A stretch of DNA of 64,000 bases. It comes from Setaria digitata. Lineage: Eukaryota; Nematoda; Chromadorea; Rhabditida; Setariidae. Positions 14,808 to 27,038 of this stretch are shown here, piece after piece. The stretch is from NCBI GenBank assembly GCA_003640385.1, contig RCAB01000151.1, positions 62,001 to 126,000 of the forward strand, read 5' to 3'. The translations under genes and the position numbers were made by a program. The notes beneath the pieces are model-generated. The model had not been told where the DNA came from and did not search any database. It was given only the letters and a program-made list of their open reading frames with translations. The stretch's first letter is position 1. Each line of letters begins with the position of its first letter.

Positions 14808-15151
14808 CTTCCATTCATCCGATCAGCATTACCAGTCTGCAAGTCCGCACCTTCCATTCATCCGATCAGCATTACCAGTCTGCAAGTCCGCACCTTCCAT
14901 TCATCCGATCAGCATTACCAGTCTGCAAGTCCGCACCTTCCATTCATCCGATCAGCATTACCAGTCTGCAAGTCCGCACCTTCCATTCATCCGATCAGCA
15001 TTACCAGTCTGCAAGTCCGCACCTTCCATTCATCCGATCAGCATTACCAGTCTGCAAGTCCGCACCTTCCATTCATCCGATCAGCATTACCAGTCTGCAA
15101 GTCCGCACCTTCCATTCATCCGATCAGCATTACCAGTCTGCAAGTCCGCAT
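14808..15151. repeat. 43-bp minisatellite, 8 copies
   Basis: Eight head-to-tail units of 43 bp start at 14808, 14851, 14894, 14937, 14980, 15023, 15066 and 15109. Each opens with CTTCCATTCATCCGATCAGC. The units appear identical; the base difference at the left edge (CATCTT instead of CACCTT) lies in the flank. The unit is clearly more GC-rich than the surroundings. Because 43 is not divisible by 3, an open frame through it cycles through all three translations every 129 bp. The 150-codon frame over it is therefore a by-product of a stop-free unit, not evidence of a protein. Confidence 0.95.
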
Positions 15152-18100
15152 GTTTCATTCGCTCATTTCGCTTGTCTGCAGGGAACGACGGATGACTCAG
15201 TCGCTGCTCCGTTATCTCATTCCGCATGTGTTATCACCGGTTGCACAAACTGTTATCACTCTCTTTCATGAAACTTCCATTAACTTTACTGGCTTATCAG
15301 TTTATCCGTCTGTGCGTATCTTTCACTAAGCGTTTCTGCTTCTCATGCATTTTCTTGTTTGCTTTCCGTTTCCGGTATTTGCCAATTTTGTTGTCGTAAT
15401 CAAACTTTCGATTTTTCAATAGAGTAAGCAGTTTTCCTCTCTCCCTTCACTGTTATTCCTAGCCGTCAGATTGATTAAATATTTTTATATTCTAATTTAC
15501 TATTACTGGTTTGTTTCTATTAATGAGCATTCATTTCGAGAAAAATGATATGAATTTTCGGTTCATGTATGGAAGATACCGGATGGAATATCCAGTTTTT
15601 CTCAGAAAAGGACAAATGAGATCTAGACTGATCATATAAGGTGTACAAACATTAGTATTATCAGCAACGGACAAAATTATACCTATTTCATTGTCATTAT
15701 TTATTGCACTAGCAATTGCTATTGCTATATCGTTGTCGTTGTCAACTGTAAATAATATATGCTGTTTGATTTAATCTTTTTTTTTTTTTTTTTTTATTAA
15801 ATAAAATTCTAAAATAGAACAAAATTTGAAAGGAAAGATGGGATGATTTGGAAGGGAATGCAAAAAAGCACGAAAGGAACATTCAAATATTTCAATTTAT
15901 TCATTGTAAAATGCTATAATTTTCCGTTCTTTCCAATGAAAATATACAATTTTTTCCTTTTTTTTTTTACCCAATGAAAAGGGATGGTATATCATTGCTA
16001 CTACTTCCCTCTTTTTTTTTTTTTTTTCTTTCAAAATTGTGACAAATTTACATTTTCTTTCAAAGGACATACCAATTTAAAGGTTATACCAACAGTAACT
16101 ATCTATTGCCAACTAATTTATACATCCTATTATTATTATAGCTATAAAAATAATGATAATAATCATACCGTCAATTTCAGGTACATTCTAGTCACCTAGT
16201 TAGATTTTTTTTTTTTTTTTTAACTAAAATGCAGATGTTTTCTTTTGCTTTTTTCCAATTATAAGAAAGCACTCATTTCAATTATTATAATTATTGAAAT
16301 TATTGTAACAGTTCTATGTTACGAATACTTTCACAATTTTTTTTTTTTTTTAACATTTCCATTTATCAGAGGCACAAGCATGTTGATTGAAATTTTCACT
16401 AATTTTTTTTTTTTTTTATAATTTTTATTCATCGATTTTAATTTAAGAGGAAAATTAATTCTGATTAGTTAGAAGACAACGATTTATATTTACATTTTAT
16501 CTTTCAAAACTGATTAACGGATTAAGAATTTAAAACATCGTAAAAAGAAACCGATACCTTTCACCTTCTGTGATGAATATCTGTTTGTTGTACTTATTTT
16601 TAAGATGCTTTTTTCCCTCTCTCATTTATTTAGAAATGAATAGTGAAATGTTGACCTTTAGCGTAATGACCTAAAATTGATAAAAAAGCTGATAAGCGAA
16701 ATGTTTGTTATTGTTGAGATGGTAATATTGTGGTAAAAATCAGAATTATCAGTGATCCTGACTTCTACTTGAAAGAACATACAGTTTTTTTGAACAAAAG
16801 ATTTTTTTAGCATTTGATAAATGTGAAATGTAAATTAGCTATCATTATAGCTACTGAATTTCGTTAATAGCATCCGCGATAAGCGCTATCAAGAAAATCA
16901 ATTCAAGATCATCTATGATTAAAATCATGATTATAATGTCATCATCATTTATAACCATAATAATGCTATCACGTTTATTTATGACTGTAATTATCATGAT
17001 TACCAGTATCATTCACTTCCATGTCTATTCCATTCAATTTTTTCTTGCACTATAAACCACAACCGGGAAATCAGACGTCATTTTTCAGGGTCTTTCTTAT
17101 ATGAACTTTTAAATCAAATCCATTTAATTTCCGGAATAGTTACTGATCGACATATACTTCACTCAGTCATTCAGTTTCTTCCCGGAAAAATTCGAAACAA
17201 TTCGACACCAACTGGTTAGTTGCTTTCAATTGTATGAATGATGTATGATCAATCGATTCTGTTCCTTTTTATCACAGCTTTATTGTTTGATCAAAATATA
17301 GCTCACTTAACTAAGTCTTTCCGTTCTTAGCTTATTCTAAGATTATCTCTGGCTCTTTAAGGTGAAAAAACAATACAACTAATGGCAAAGTTTAGAATGA
17401 ACAATCATATTTTATTTTTTGTTTTCTTTTTTTTAGTAAAACTATAAAGTAAAGACTTGGAATAGAATGATTTTTAATGGAGTAAAGTACACGAAGTTCA
17501 TGATTAATTACAGGATAAAATAATGTTTTTATCGACTATGCAAATGATAACTTAATTAATATTTATCTTACAAACCGGTTTCTTATTTTATCTGTAAAAG
17601 ATATTTTTTATGCCTTATTAATTCAGTTCAAGAAAATTTCCTTTTCTTAATTGCTATCATAGTATTCGAGAAAATAATTTATTTCTTAATTTAAGTCTAT
17701 TGTATTTTTAATACCCGTTTCAATTTCCTTACGGATGAATCGTTTTCAATAAATCTTTCAGTTATAGCACTTTTATATTATGAAACGGAACCGACATGGG
17801 TCAATGTGGTTTTTTTTTTTTTTTCCGTTTTTAACTGAAAATGAAACTGCCATGTCTTTATAATTGTAATATATAAAATATGACCCATAATAATTCCGGA
17901 TAAATGATGATTTGATTTTGAATATCAATTTGGTGTTAAATCACACAATTTTAAATTTTAATTCTAATCTTTGAAGGTCCTTTTTTAATTCAGAACTTTC
18001 GTTTCCATCAGTTATTTGTCCTTTACTGCACATTTTTGATTGAATCGTTTCGGTCGCTTTAAGTCTCTCCTTAAAATTTCAATTTTATAAGCTCGAAAAA

Positions 18101-19335
18101 CTTCGCTTCAGTTTATTTATTACTTTATCCAGTGGGATTTCGATCATTTCTCCCATTCACCTATTTTTGTGAATTCAACCTTTCAAAACTTTGGAATATT
18201 GAATACAATCATTTTTGCCCGAAAAAAAATTTTTTTTTGAAAATCATTATTATCATGAAGAGAAATAAAAATGATTCACTGCTTTTTTTCGATTCCATCT
18301 TGAAAAGTATTTTTATTATCGTTGTAAAATATGCGATATAAAGAAGTTTCTTTCATATGTATGTTTGTTATGAGCATTTTTCTGATTACTTTTGATTTTC
18401 GATATGATTCAATTTCCTACTTGACACCCTCAATTCAATTATTTAAAATTTCCATTGCCATATATCTATGTGTATAAAATAATATATACTGGAATTGAAT
18501 ACACGGCCTGAAATTTCCAATAAATAGTTGAAATTTCTTTTTCAGTACCAACAATATCAGTAAGAAATAACTCTTTTTTTTTCGTGTTTATTAATTTTTA
18601 CCTAAAAATTATCCAGTAATTTTTTGAGGTATAGAATGTTTCCCACAAGAAAGCCTAGGAATGGAATGACAGAGCTCATGAGTGACATTCCACTTCCATC
18701 TCAGGTATAAAAAAGAAAAAAATTTTTTTGATTTTCGTTTCCTTCGCTTACTCTTGAGTAAACACTATAACTCAAGAATAACTATAAAAAAAAACTATGC
18801 AGTTTAGTTAACTAGTTCTGCTAAATTAACGGATTCTGTGGATTATTTTCGATCAAATAAAAATTGATTTAACTTCTATTATTCTCATTCTTTATCATAA
18901 TAATGAAGTCTGTAGGTTGATTTTCCTTCGTAAGAATAAGCTAATTTTTCTAAATAACTTTGTAATAATTTTAAGTTATTTTTTAACTCACTGATTTATG
19001 GATTATGGATCAAAAGTACCAATTCATTTTAATTAAATTTGAGTTTTTTTTTTTCATTCACAAAGAAATATTGATGAAATTTCAAATTAACTGATAGTAG
19101 CTGGTTTGAAATTAATCTAACAGTCCAAAGGATACTTAAAAAGGTTTGCCAATAACTGATTGCATTTTCTTCTCTATGTTATTTATCATTTCACTATATT
19201 TTGATGAAATATCACTTCCCAATATATCTTATTTCTCCATGCTTCTTTAACTTTGACCACTTACTATTTACCGTAATTCATTAACTGAATTAATTGAAAT
19301 TTCATAATTCCTCCATTGTCTTATGAAATTAATTT
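15152..19335. other. No recognisable gene
   Basis: The first 250 bases after the minisatellite are less AT-rich than the rest but have no convincing exon. Beyond that there are poly-T runs and imperfect ATA/ATC/GAT-rich stretches (16.1 and 16.9 kb). I see nothing else I can support. Confidence 0.55.
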
Positions 19336-19617
19336 TTAATTAGACACTGCGAGAGCAAACCTTGTAAACCATGAAGTTGTACCATTATTCTTGCTTTGGA
19401 CATCATTTTCAGTCGCATAAATGACCAAACGAATGACCACTGCCAGGCGGAGCATTAAGTCGAAAATCCGAAGCAGCCCTTCTGTCCCACTTCTCATCCA
19501 TCTTCTCCTTTTTGTCCTTCCGCGATATGCCATAAAGTCACAAATCACATGAAGTGTGTGCTTCTTCCCCGAATCCTGCCCCCCGTTCAATCCCGTTACG
19601 ATACGATAATCCCCACA
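19336..19617 (-). other. GC-rich island with a 93-codon open frame, identity unknown
   Basis: On the minus strand a frame stays open from just after a TGA near 19617 to a TAA at 19336. Its composition differs from neighbouring low-complexity frames: an Arg/Trp-rich basic patch (KRRRWMRSG) is followed by an aliphatic, possibly membrane-associated stretch (LLRIFDLMLRLAVVIRLVIY). I recognise no family and see no clear initiator or splice partner. It could be an isolated exon, a decayed gene or chance openness in a GC-richer patch. Confidence 0.25.
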
Positions 19618-20532
19618 TCAGTCTTATGAATCGAACTGCTTGACCTTTTTGTATCTAGGGAATAGGGACTAGGTTTTCCCGCACTTCATATCGTCACTGA
19701 AAATGATCGATAAGACGTTAGAATTTGATAACTTCTTTTCTTCCTTTCATTTTTTCGTCTGTTTTCATTATTTTCATTGTTCTTTTTGTTATCATCCTCA
19801 TTAATGTCATTAATTGTCCTGTTAGTTTGATGGAAATAATCTAGCTCATTTCTAACAGCACTTATTTGCGGCTAATTAATTATCTGATTTATTTTTGTAG
19901 ATTTTTAATTATTTTTGAAATATTTAAAATAAAAAATAAGCAGTAACTATGAATTCATTTCCAGCAAACTTCACTGTAGTTAAATCACTCATTGCTTGTT
20001 TTCTTATCTAATTTATCCATTTATTATAAACTCAGTTGTCTATTTGTAGATTAGTCTCTTTAGAAACCTTTTGATTTTAATTTCGAGTTTTTTTTTTCAC
20101 TTGATTTTCAAGGATTGGTTGAAGCTTTAAAATTCCAGTACCATAATTGTCTTTTTAAATATTTCAAATTCAAAATGGAAAGATCAGAAAACATATTCAA
20201 TACATTTGTAAAAAAAAAAATAGTGCGAAAAGGATGAAGCTTAGGTTTGAATCTTGAAAGAGAAAGAGAGCCTGAAGAATAATAGATTATCCGGAAAACA
20301 AATATCAATTTTGTAGAGAAGGATGTGAATTAAGTCGAGATTATAGAATATGAGTAGGAGAAGCTTTTCCTTCTAATCGGATTGTTTAATTTGTTAAGTT
20401 CTTGTCCATATTATCAAAGCGTAGAAGTGGCCAATTTAAATGATCTATATTACACTTATTTTAATATAAACTTCAATTTTTGTCCAGATTTCAATTTTCA
20501 AAGTTTAACTTTCTAATTGTTTTTTCTTTTTT

Positions 20533-20850
20533 TCAAATTATTTTCTTGGTCACTTCTATTTCCCACTGAGATAACTTATATTGTTCGAGACTTCCGATCA
20601 CTTGCAAAAGCCATTTAGGAGAAAAAGCATTGAATGAAATGTTCACCGGCCTGAATGAATCGAACTGATAGTATCCGTAGATGTCCAAGACATCGCATAA
20701 TTTGATTTTCCTCCATTTTCTATTCAAAATTTCCTTGTATACTGGTAAATTTATGTGCACTCTCCGGGGAATTTTATAGATCTCTTCCTACCTTATGCGT
20801 CCAATATGTTCTTCAAGCCAAGTCCTCAACCGTTTTTGCTATTTATTGTG
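20533..20850 (-). pseudogene. Coding-like relic with internal stops (unknown family)
   Basis: One minus-strand frame reads coding-like over about 100 codons but is broken by an in-frame TAG near 20795 and closed upstream by another TAG near 20855. Upstream of the first break it reads RLRTWLEEHIGRIR. Downstream it runs through VYKEILNRKWRKIKLCDVLD and FNAFSPKWLLQVIGSLEQYK to a stop at 20533. The Trp/Tyr content and mixed charge differ from the Phe/Lys/Asn-rich random frames around it. An AAG|GTAGGA donor-like string coincides with the internal TAG, so it could also be two exons. The family is not recognised. Confidence 0.3.
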
Positions 20851-22735
20851 TTGACACCCTTCACTACGTCTTTGTGGTTTAATCTTCAGCTCAAACTTGA
20901 CTAAATGGATAAATTATAGAGTGGATATTTATCTCTCCTTATCGTGCATTTCATAAAATGACTGCCAAATTCCAATCATCTCAGTTAAACTGCATTTATC
21001 AGTCTGTAATTGTTGATGATATTTGAAACTTGAAGAAAAGATAGAAATAAGCCTTCCATTAGCTATTCCTTAACTTTCCATGATAAATTATTAACATTTA
21101 GTCCTTTCATCTATTATTAATGCAATGAATTACATCGATCTTGAAACTAAGTAAAATAAAATAGTATTGAACAGATATGAAGAGTAAAAGGATGATTTGA
21201 AATCATGAAATTTAAATAAATTTTTGGAAATTTTACAATTAATATCGTTCCTTTGATTAGTTTTCGAAAGTGTATTTTTGTTGCCATGGAAAATGAAGAA
21301 AATGCGAAAAGGAAAATGATAATTTAAAGATAAAAGCGAACAAATTTCAAATGATTTGTATTATAGAATCTAATAATTTATTCTTTAAACAATAAAAAAT
21401 GTGGCATTTATTGCTTCATCTGAATAAATGAAATCGATATAATGATTAGTATCGTAAGCTTGATTCTACTAAATAATGATTGGTTATACTCTAGTTAATA
21501 ATCTTCTCATCAACGAAGAAATTTTCAAAAAAAAAATATATATATATTTTTTTTAAGTAAAATCAATCTGTAGCAAATCTTCTGCCGTGATTCCTTCCGG
21601 ATTCCTATCGGTTCCTTCGGCATTGCATCATTTGAATTCCTTCAAGAAGTCCTAAAAGTTATTTTTTAGTTTTTTTTTGAGTTCCATCTTACAGTCTAAA
21701 CTGATGAGATTTCTCTGATGATAATGCTTTTCAAAATAAATGGTTTCAGTTCGTTCAAAGTTCAACTTTTCAATTTTTCGTCCTTCTGAAATATAATGTT
21801 CTCTACCTAGCTGAATAAGTAGCAATCTACTTAAATTCTAGTATTAGTAGTGTAAAATCTACAATGTTTTTCACATGTTTCATGCAATGCATAGTATTTC
21901 TGCTGACCATATTTTCGATTTTGTCAAAAAATATTGCCCCTAAAAAATTCTCAATTTTCTTGATTCCTTTGTAAATCCCTCGAGAATTACTTAATCTTGT
22001 GTAGTTTGGTCCTACACTAGTCTAATATATCCTAAGCGCCTAGCTCAGTTTATAAATTTGTTATTTCATTTCCCGTGCGCAACATTTTAAAAGTTGTAGT
22101 TTCTGAAGTGCGGAAAAAGAAAAATCGCATTGGAGATTTTTTTATTTTCAATCCGAAAAATTAATAAATCACTTGTTAGATATATTAGACTAGTTAGATT
22201 CTTCGGAAATGCTCGTTTCCCTTTAATATTCCTACACAAAATTACCGTTCATTTGTCTTTCATTGGAAATTTTCTGCCCCCAAAACGACACGGATACTTT
22301 TGACAGGAAGTAATAAAAAAAGAAAATGAAAAGAAAGTTTAAGTAGTCATAGAGAATTTTCACTATGCAAAAAGTCTGTTTGTTTCTCAATTCGATAGAT
22401 TGAAACTGAAAGTAAAATATTGCCAAACAGTAAGGATGTGTAAAGTTGTTCAGAAAATTGTTTGAAATTTCAGGTTTATTTCATCTCAGTAATACTTTCT
22501 GGCTTGCTAGGTTATATCTAACAGTCTCTAAACTGAAATAAGCGAAAATTTAAAATTGCCGGAATCCCATAAAGGACATGTACACCCACCGTTCATACTA
22601 TTAATGACTTCCATATGGAAGGATTCAATATAATTAATGAATTATTAATCCATTTTATGTTGTGCACACTTAGCAATATATTTATTTATACATAAATAGC
22701 TTGCAGCATTGACTTTCCTAAGCAAACAGATGTTC

Positions 22736-22989
22736 TTATGGCTTGTTAATTGCTACTGCTTGGCTGTTTTCATCACAAACAATTTCGATTAAGAAATACG
22801 GTGCAAAGCGAAATTTCTGCACAGCCTCACGTAAATCTTTCGTTTTATATCTTAATAAACGTGGTTTACGTCATTTGAAGGGAGTCTTCACGTATTGCTC
22901 ACGTGAAAATAATCGTTTTTCCTTTCCTTCCACATTACAGTCCTTGAAAGTGTTGAGAGTAATCTCGAGCTATGCATTTTTATGGTAAG
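22736..22989. other. Coding-like island open on both strands
   Basis: On the plus strand an 81-codon frame ends exactly at a good donor (TTATG|GTAAGC at 22986). On the minus strand a frame reads KDLREAVQKFRFAPYF then CDENSQAVAINKP and stops at 22736, with one internal TGA at 22871-22873. Both have non-low-complexity composition, and I cannot tell which strand, if either, is real. The minus frame looks more protein-like but is interrupted, which would make it a relic. No family recognised. Confidence 0.25.
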
Positions 22990-23007
22990 CAACGATAATT
23001 AATTACT

Positions 23008-23023
23008 CCCCCCCCCCCCCCCC
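23008..23023. repeat. Poly-C tract (16 C)
   Basis: An uninterrupted run of 16 C is followed by T and four more C. This is unusual in DNA where homopolymers are almost all A or T. Confidence 0.9.
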
Positions 23024-26000
23024 TCCCCAGTCAATGTTGAATTATCATCATTTTATGCTTTACAAAAGAAGTGTTAAAGTGAAATATAGCACTAATGATT
23101 GATTATTTTGACCAGCAAATAGTACCACAAATAAGTTTGTAATACATGTGGTATAATATGAAATCAGAAAAATATTAACATTATGAGAATCGATGCTTAT
23201 TATTCATAGAGAAAAGAAGAGGTAAGAAAGTTTTAAGTCTTTTTTTTTTTTTTTTTCTTAACGTTTTAATGATTATTCATTGGTTAGGAACTGAACTGAT
23301 AGAATTAATTAAAGCTCTGAAAAAAAAAAAAAAAAAAAATGCTATTTTGGTCGCATGACGAAGTTAATCCTTGGACTTTTAGGTCGACTAAAAATTAGTG
23401 CTCGCCATTTCAGATTAGGCCTAGATTTAATTGACCTTAAATTGAAGGTTAAGTGAAAAGGTACGATCTGATCTGTTTATTTTTATGCTAAATAAGTTGT
23501 CACATTAGAATTGCCGAAAACTTCAAAAGAAAGCAATTCTCCAATTCCTCGTCATTGGAAGTTTATCCGTAATCCTTTTAATTCCTGATAATCTGTTCGA
23601 AAATATTATTATTCATGAGTAAAATTTGAAATGAAAATGCTAGTTTTGAATTGAATTTAATTAATACTGATATAATAACAATATTTGCTTCATTAGGAAT
23701 TTGCATGTTACATTTAGGTGAAGTATGTTTTTTCTTATTTTCATTTCAGTCTTCAGAATTTAATTTTTGATAGAACTAAATTTTTATATGTAAGTTCAGA
23801 AATGAGTTTAGTTGAGGATTGAATAATACACATTAAGATAGTTATGACATTGAATAGGAATAAGGAAAGAGGAGCAAAGAGAAAATGAAAGAAGTGGTGC
23901 TCAAAAATATTTTCTAATTTTCGTATTTCTTATTTTTGACTTGTCACTCAAAACTATTGTCCAATTTTTTTTTTTTTTTTAATTTTTAGCTGCATTAGAT
24001 AGGAGCAAGAAAAAAACTGCCTTCTTCGTTATCGTTAATGTTCTTGGAAAAAGTTTCTTGCAGTTTAAAAATCAAAGCATTCTCTTAAAATATTACAATA
24101 ATAATGATAATGATGATAATAATAGTCATAATCATAATAGAGTGAGAGTTATGATAATTGATGATAATGATAAAATTTTTTTTTTGATTGAAAAGTATTT
24201 TCAATTTTGTTAAATGGATTAGTCATTCTATCAGTCATATGTTTCAAAGATAACAACACTGATAAAGCTAAAATTTTTTAATCATTATCAACATAATCAA
24301 GTTACGAGATATTCCAGTAGGAATAGGAATAATTAAAAAGAAGAAGCATGATGTCAACGCTTCAAAATGGCATTGTTCTTAATGAGAAGTCTGGATAAAT
24401 TTTATGGTTTTTGTTATCCATTCAAATTTACATTCATTCTATTTACTAATCTCTGGTACTTCTTCATTCCCTCTTCCTCCAGCTTTATACTTCAGCTTTG
24501 AAATATCCAATCCATTAATTATCTTTAGGGAAATTGCAGACAAGCTAAGCACAAATTCTCTCTATCTTAAAATTATGTATAATTTTTCGATGAAATTACT
24601 AACTTCCCTATGGGAAATTCCGAATAAATTCGATAAATTTATGCATATTATACATTTAAATACTTTTTCAAAAATAACAAAAAAAAAAATTTTTATCGAT
24701 TTGCAAATGCTCTGTTTTTTTTTTTCATTTTTTTTATTTGCTTTTTTACAGAAATTTCCGCATTTATATTTTTTGTATTTCAAAAGTTTTCAGTAGTCTT
24801 AAAATTAAAAAATCAGGATTTCAACTTTATGAAGAAATTATTTATTGCTGAAAAGGAACAAAAGAAAAACTGAAACTCCAATCTTTCTTGCTACAAATTA
24901 GCAGATAATGCTTCTTATTGTCAAAAAAAAAAAGAAAACTGAAATTTGAAATGAAAAATCACTTTACTGCTTAATTTCTATGTACTTATTTCATTCATGG
25001 AAGTTTGTCAATCACAGTGTTCATTTAATTGCATCGTTAATCACTGAGTGTAGTGGTCGAATGAACAGTTTCATCGATAAAAACTAAAAGAATTTTTTTT
25101 TTTTTACTTCGAAATACATTCATACTTGAAATTCCTTCAGCTGTTCTTTTTAAACGAGTTTTGAACTATATCATGATTGTTTTTACTTCACCCCTATCAG
25201 TTATACCATTTATCATTCTAATTGTAACATATCATATCAGTGTGATGATGCAAAAATAATGAGGTATGGAATGTATTGTAGTTTTAAAGTTGTTGAATTT
25301 TTTTTTGTTGCAAATTTGCATATTACGAGTGCTTCAAAAAACACCAATAAATTTTTAATTGTTTGGGTTAAGATTAAAATTTGCGCTAAAATATTTCATA
25401 CATCTTAGACTGAGAAGTAACGAATGGTTAGCATTACAAGCTTTTTCTTTGTAAGAATTGTCACTTTGTCATCACTGTCATCACAACGATTTATTCAAGC
25501 TGGAAGTGACAATTTTTCTTGCTTTTCTTACAATTGCATCATCCATAAAGCTATTAAAATTTACGTAAAATAAGTATGCTCATTTCCAGTATTTCCTTAA
25601 AAACGAAAAATTTCCGGTTTAATTTCACTTTAGCTCTATGTAACTGTCATAGCATACTTAATGCTCTGCCCGCATCTTAAAATCAAGCCAAATTATTGTA
25701 TTTAAGAAGCAGTATTACTGATTGATTTTAGGATAATTAATTATTATAATTTTTGCACTTAACATTTCACTGCTAATTTTTTCTCTCCATAAACTATACT
25801 AATTTGATTGCGAAGTAGTAATTGGACTGACTGTTTAGCTAAGTGAAGTGGTAGATTGTTTGGTGGATGGATAATTTCTCTCAGACTGTTTGCGTAAGCA
25901 AAGCTTTTGCTAAGGATGATAGGTGAAATAAATGGTGAAATTTCTATGTTTGTTTTGGCTGCCGTTAATAAAAGTGGCGCCGCGCTGTTCTCTTTGTTGA

Positions 26001-26950
26001 AATCTCGCAATTTTCAATTAAATTTTTCGCATTTGCTATGAAATTTAAACATTGAAATTTCAATTCTTCCATAGTGCGAAGTCATTTTCGTTCGTTGGCA
26101 ACACAAATTATTCTTTTATTATTATCGTGAATTTTTAATTTTCGTCGATCATGCATCATTGATGGATTTTCCTTCTTGCCTTCTTTCAGCACTTCAATTT
26201 TGGCAAATATCTGATCGTTTTGTCTATCTAAATTAAAATTATTTGTGAGATAATCAGAGGAGTTAATGATCAGGCGATCTCATCTGTGCAGTTTATCGAA
26301 ATCATTCCATTGTTCACTTTTTATTATTTCGAGATTCAGTGGGGAGATGTAGAATTTGAAATATTTCTTTTAACATTTACCTAAACAAGATTAGTCGATC
26401 AATTCTCTTACGACAAAGAATGCACCTGTGAAGGTGTACTTGGTCTCGAAAGGCGATTCATTTAGCTGCTTATTTCGTGCGCTTTTGGTCTTTTACATTT
26501 CCTAGTCTAGGCGCATTATTATTTGCATAGTACATGTGACAACAGTTTTGCCTAAGATTACTTGTAGTTTTTGAAAATATGACACTTCTTGGCCCTAATT
26601 TACTGCCAAAGTGGCATTATTGAGGATTGGCATGTTCGAAAACTGATAAGTTAGAACCACCGAAAAGAGCTTTCTCGTCTCCGCCTCAAGCGGATAAAAT
26701 AAATCCCTCCTACAACTTCTATTTACCTATTTTTAGGTTTCGGTTTATTCGATTCGAGCAGTTGACAAGGACGAATTGTCATCTATCATTTCGTTAAAAA
26801 GACAACTTTGTCCTGGCCAGTGTGACTTCTTTCTGTCCCTGAAAACCAACCCTCTGCCGCTTTTTGTTTCATTTCCGGTTCTTACCTTAGGCTACGAGCG
26901 CTATTTGAGGATGCTAGATACAAGCTAACTGGTTCCACCACATCAGCATC
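23024..26950. other. Upstream flank of lat-1
   Basis: No complete gene is visible. A minus-strand frame at 25759-26010 (83 codons, unrecognised) is less AT-biased than its surroundings. From about 25.9 kb to the lat-1 start the sequence is visibly richer in G and C, as expected for a promoter/5' UTR region. A TTTTTAG string at about 26729-26735 could act as a trans- or cis-splice acceptor upstream of the ATG, but no TATA box or spliced leader can be demonstrated. Confidence 0.4.
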
Positions 26951-27038
26951 ATGTTCGAACTTAACCTATTCATTTTATTTCTGCTTCCATCTGTGATAAA
27001 TTCGAAATCACCAACAACAATATCAACAGTCAATTCTG
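26951..27038 (+). CDS. lat-1: lat-1 exon 1: start and signal peptide
   Basis: The ATG opens MFELNLFILFLLPSVINSKS, a short acidic/polar start followed by a hydrophobic core and small residues, typical of a cleavable signal peptide. A Ser/Thr-rich stretch follows. The exon ends in phase 1 (TCT G|GTTAGT). Joined to exon 2 the split codon gives Asp and leads straight into the lectin domain, which supports this exon despite the 8.3 kb intron. Confidence 0.85.

Noticed and set aside
14743..15195. 150-codon open frame with Ser/His/Pro repeats
   Set aside because: It is the three-frame translation of a stop-free 43-bp minisatellite with no initiator context or splice signals.
24404..24796. 130-codon plus-strand frame
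   Set aside because: Its second half is Phe/Lys low-complexity from T and A runs, the minus strand is also open, and no splice partner or homology is recognised.
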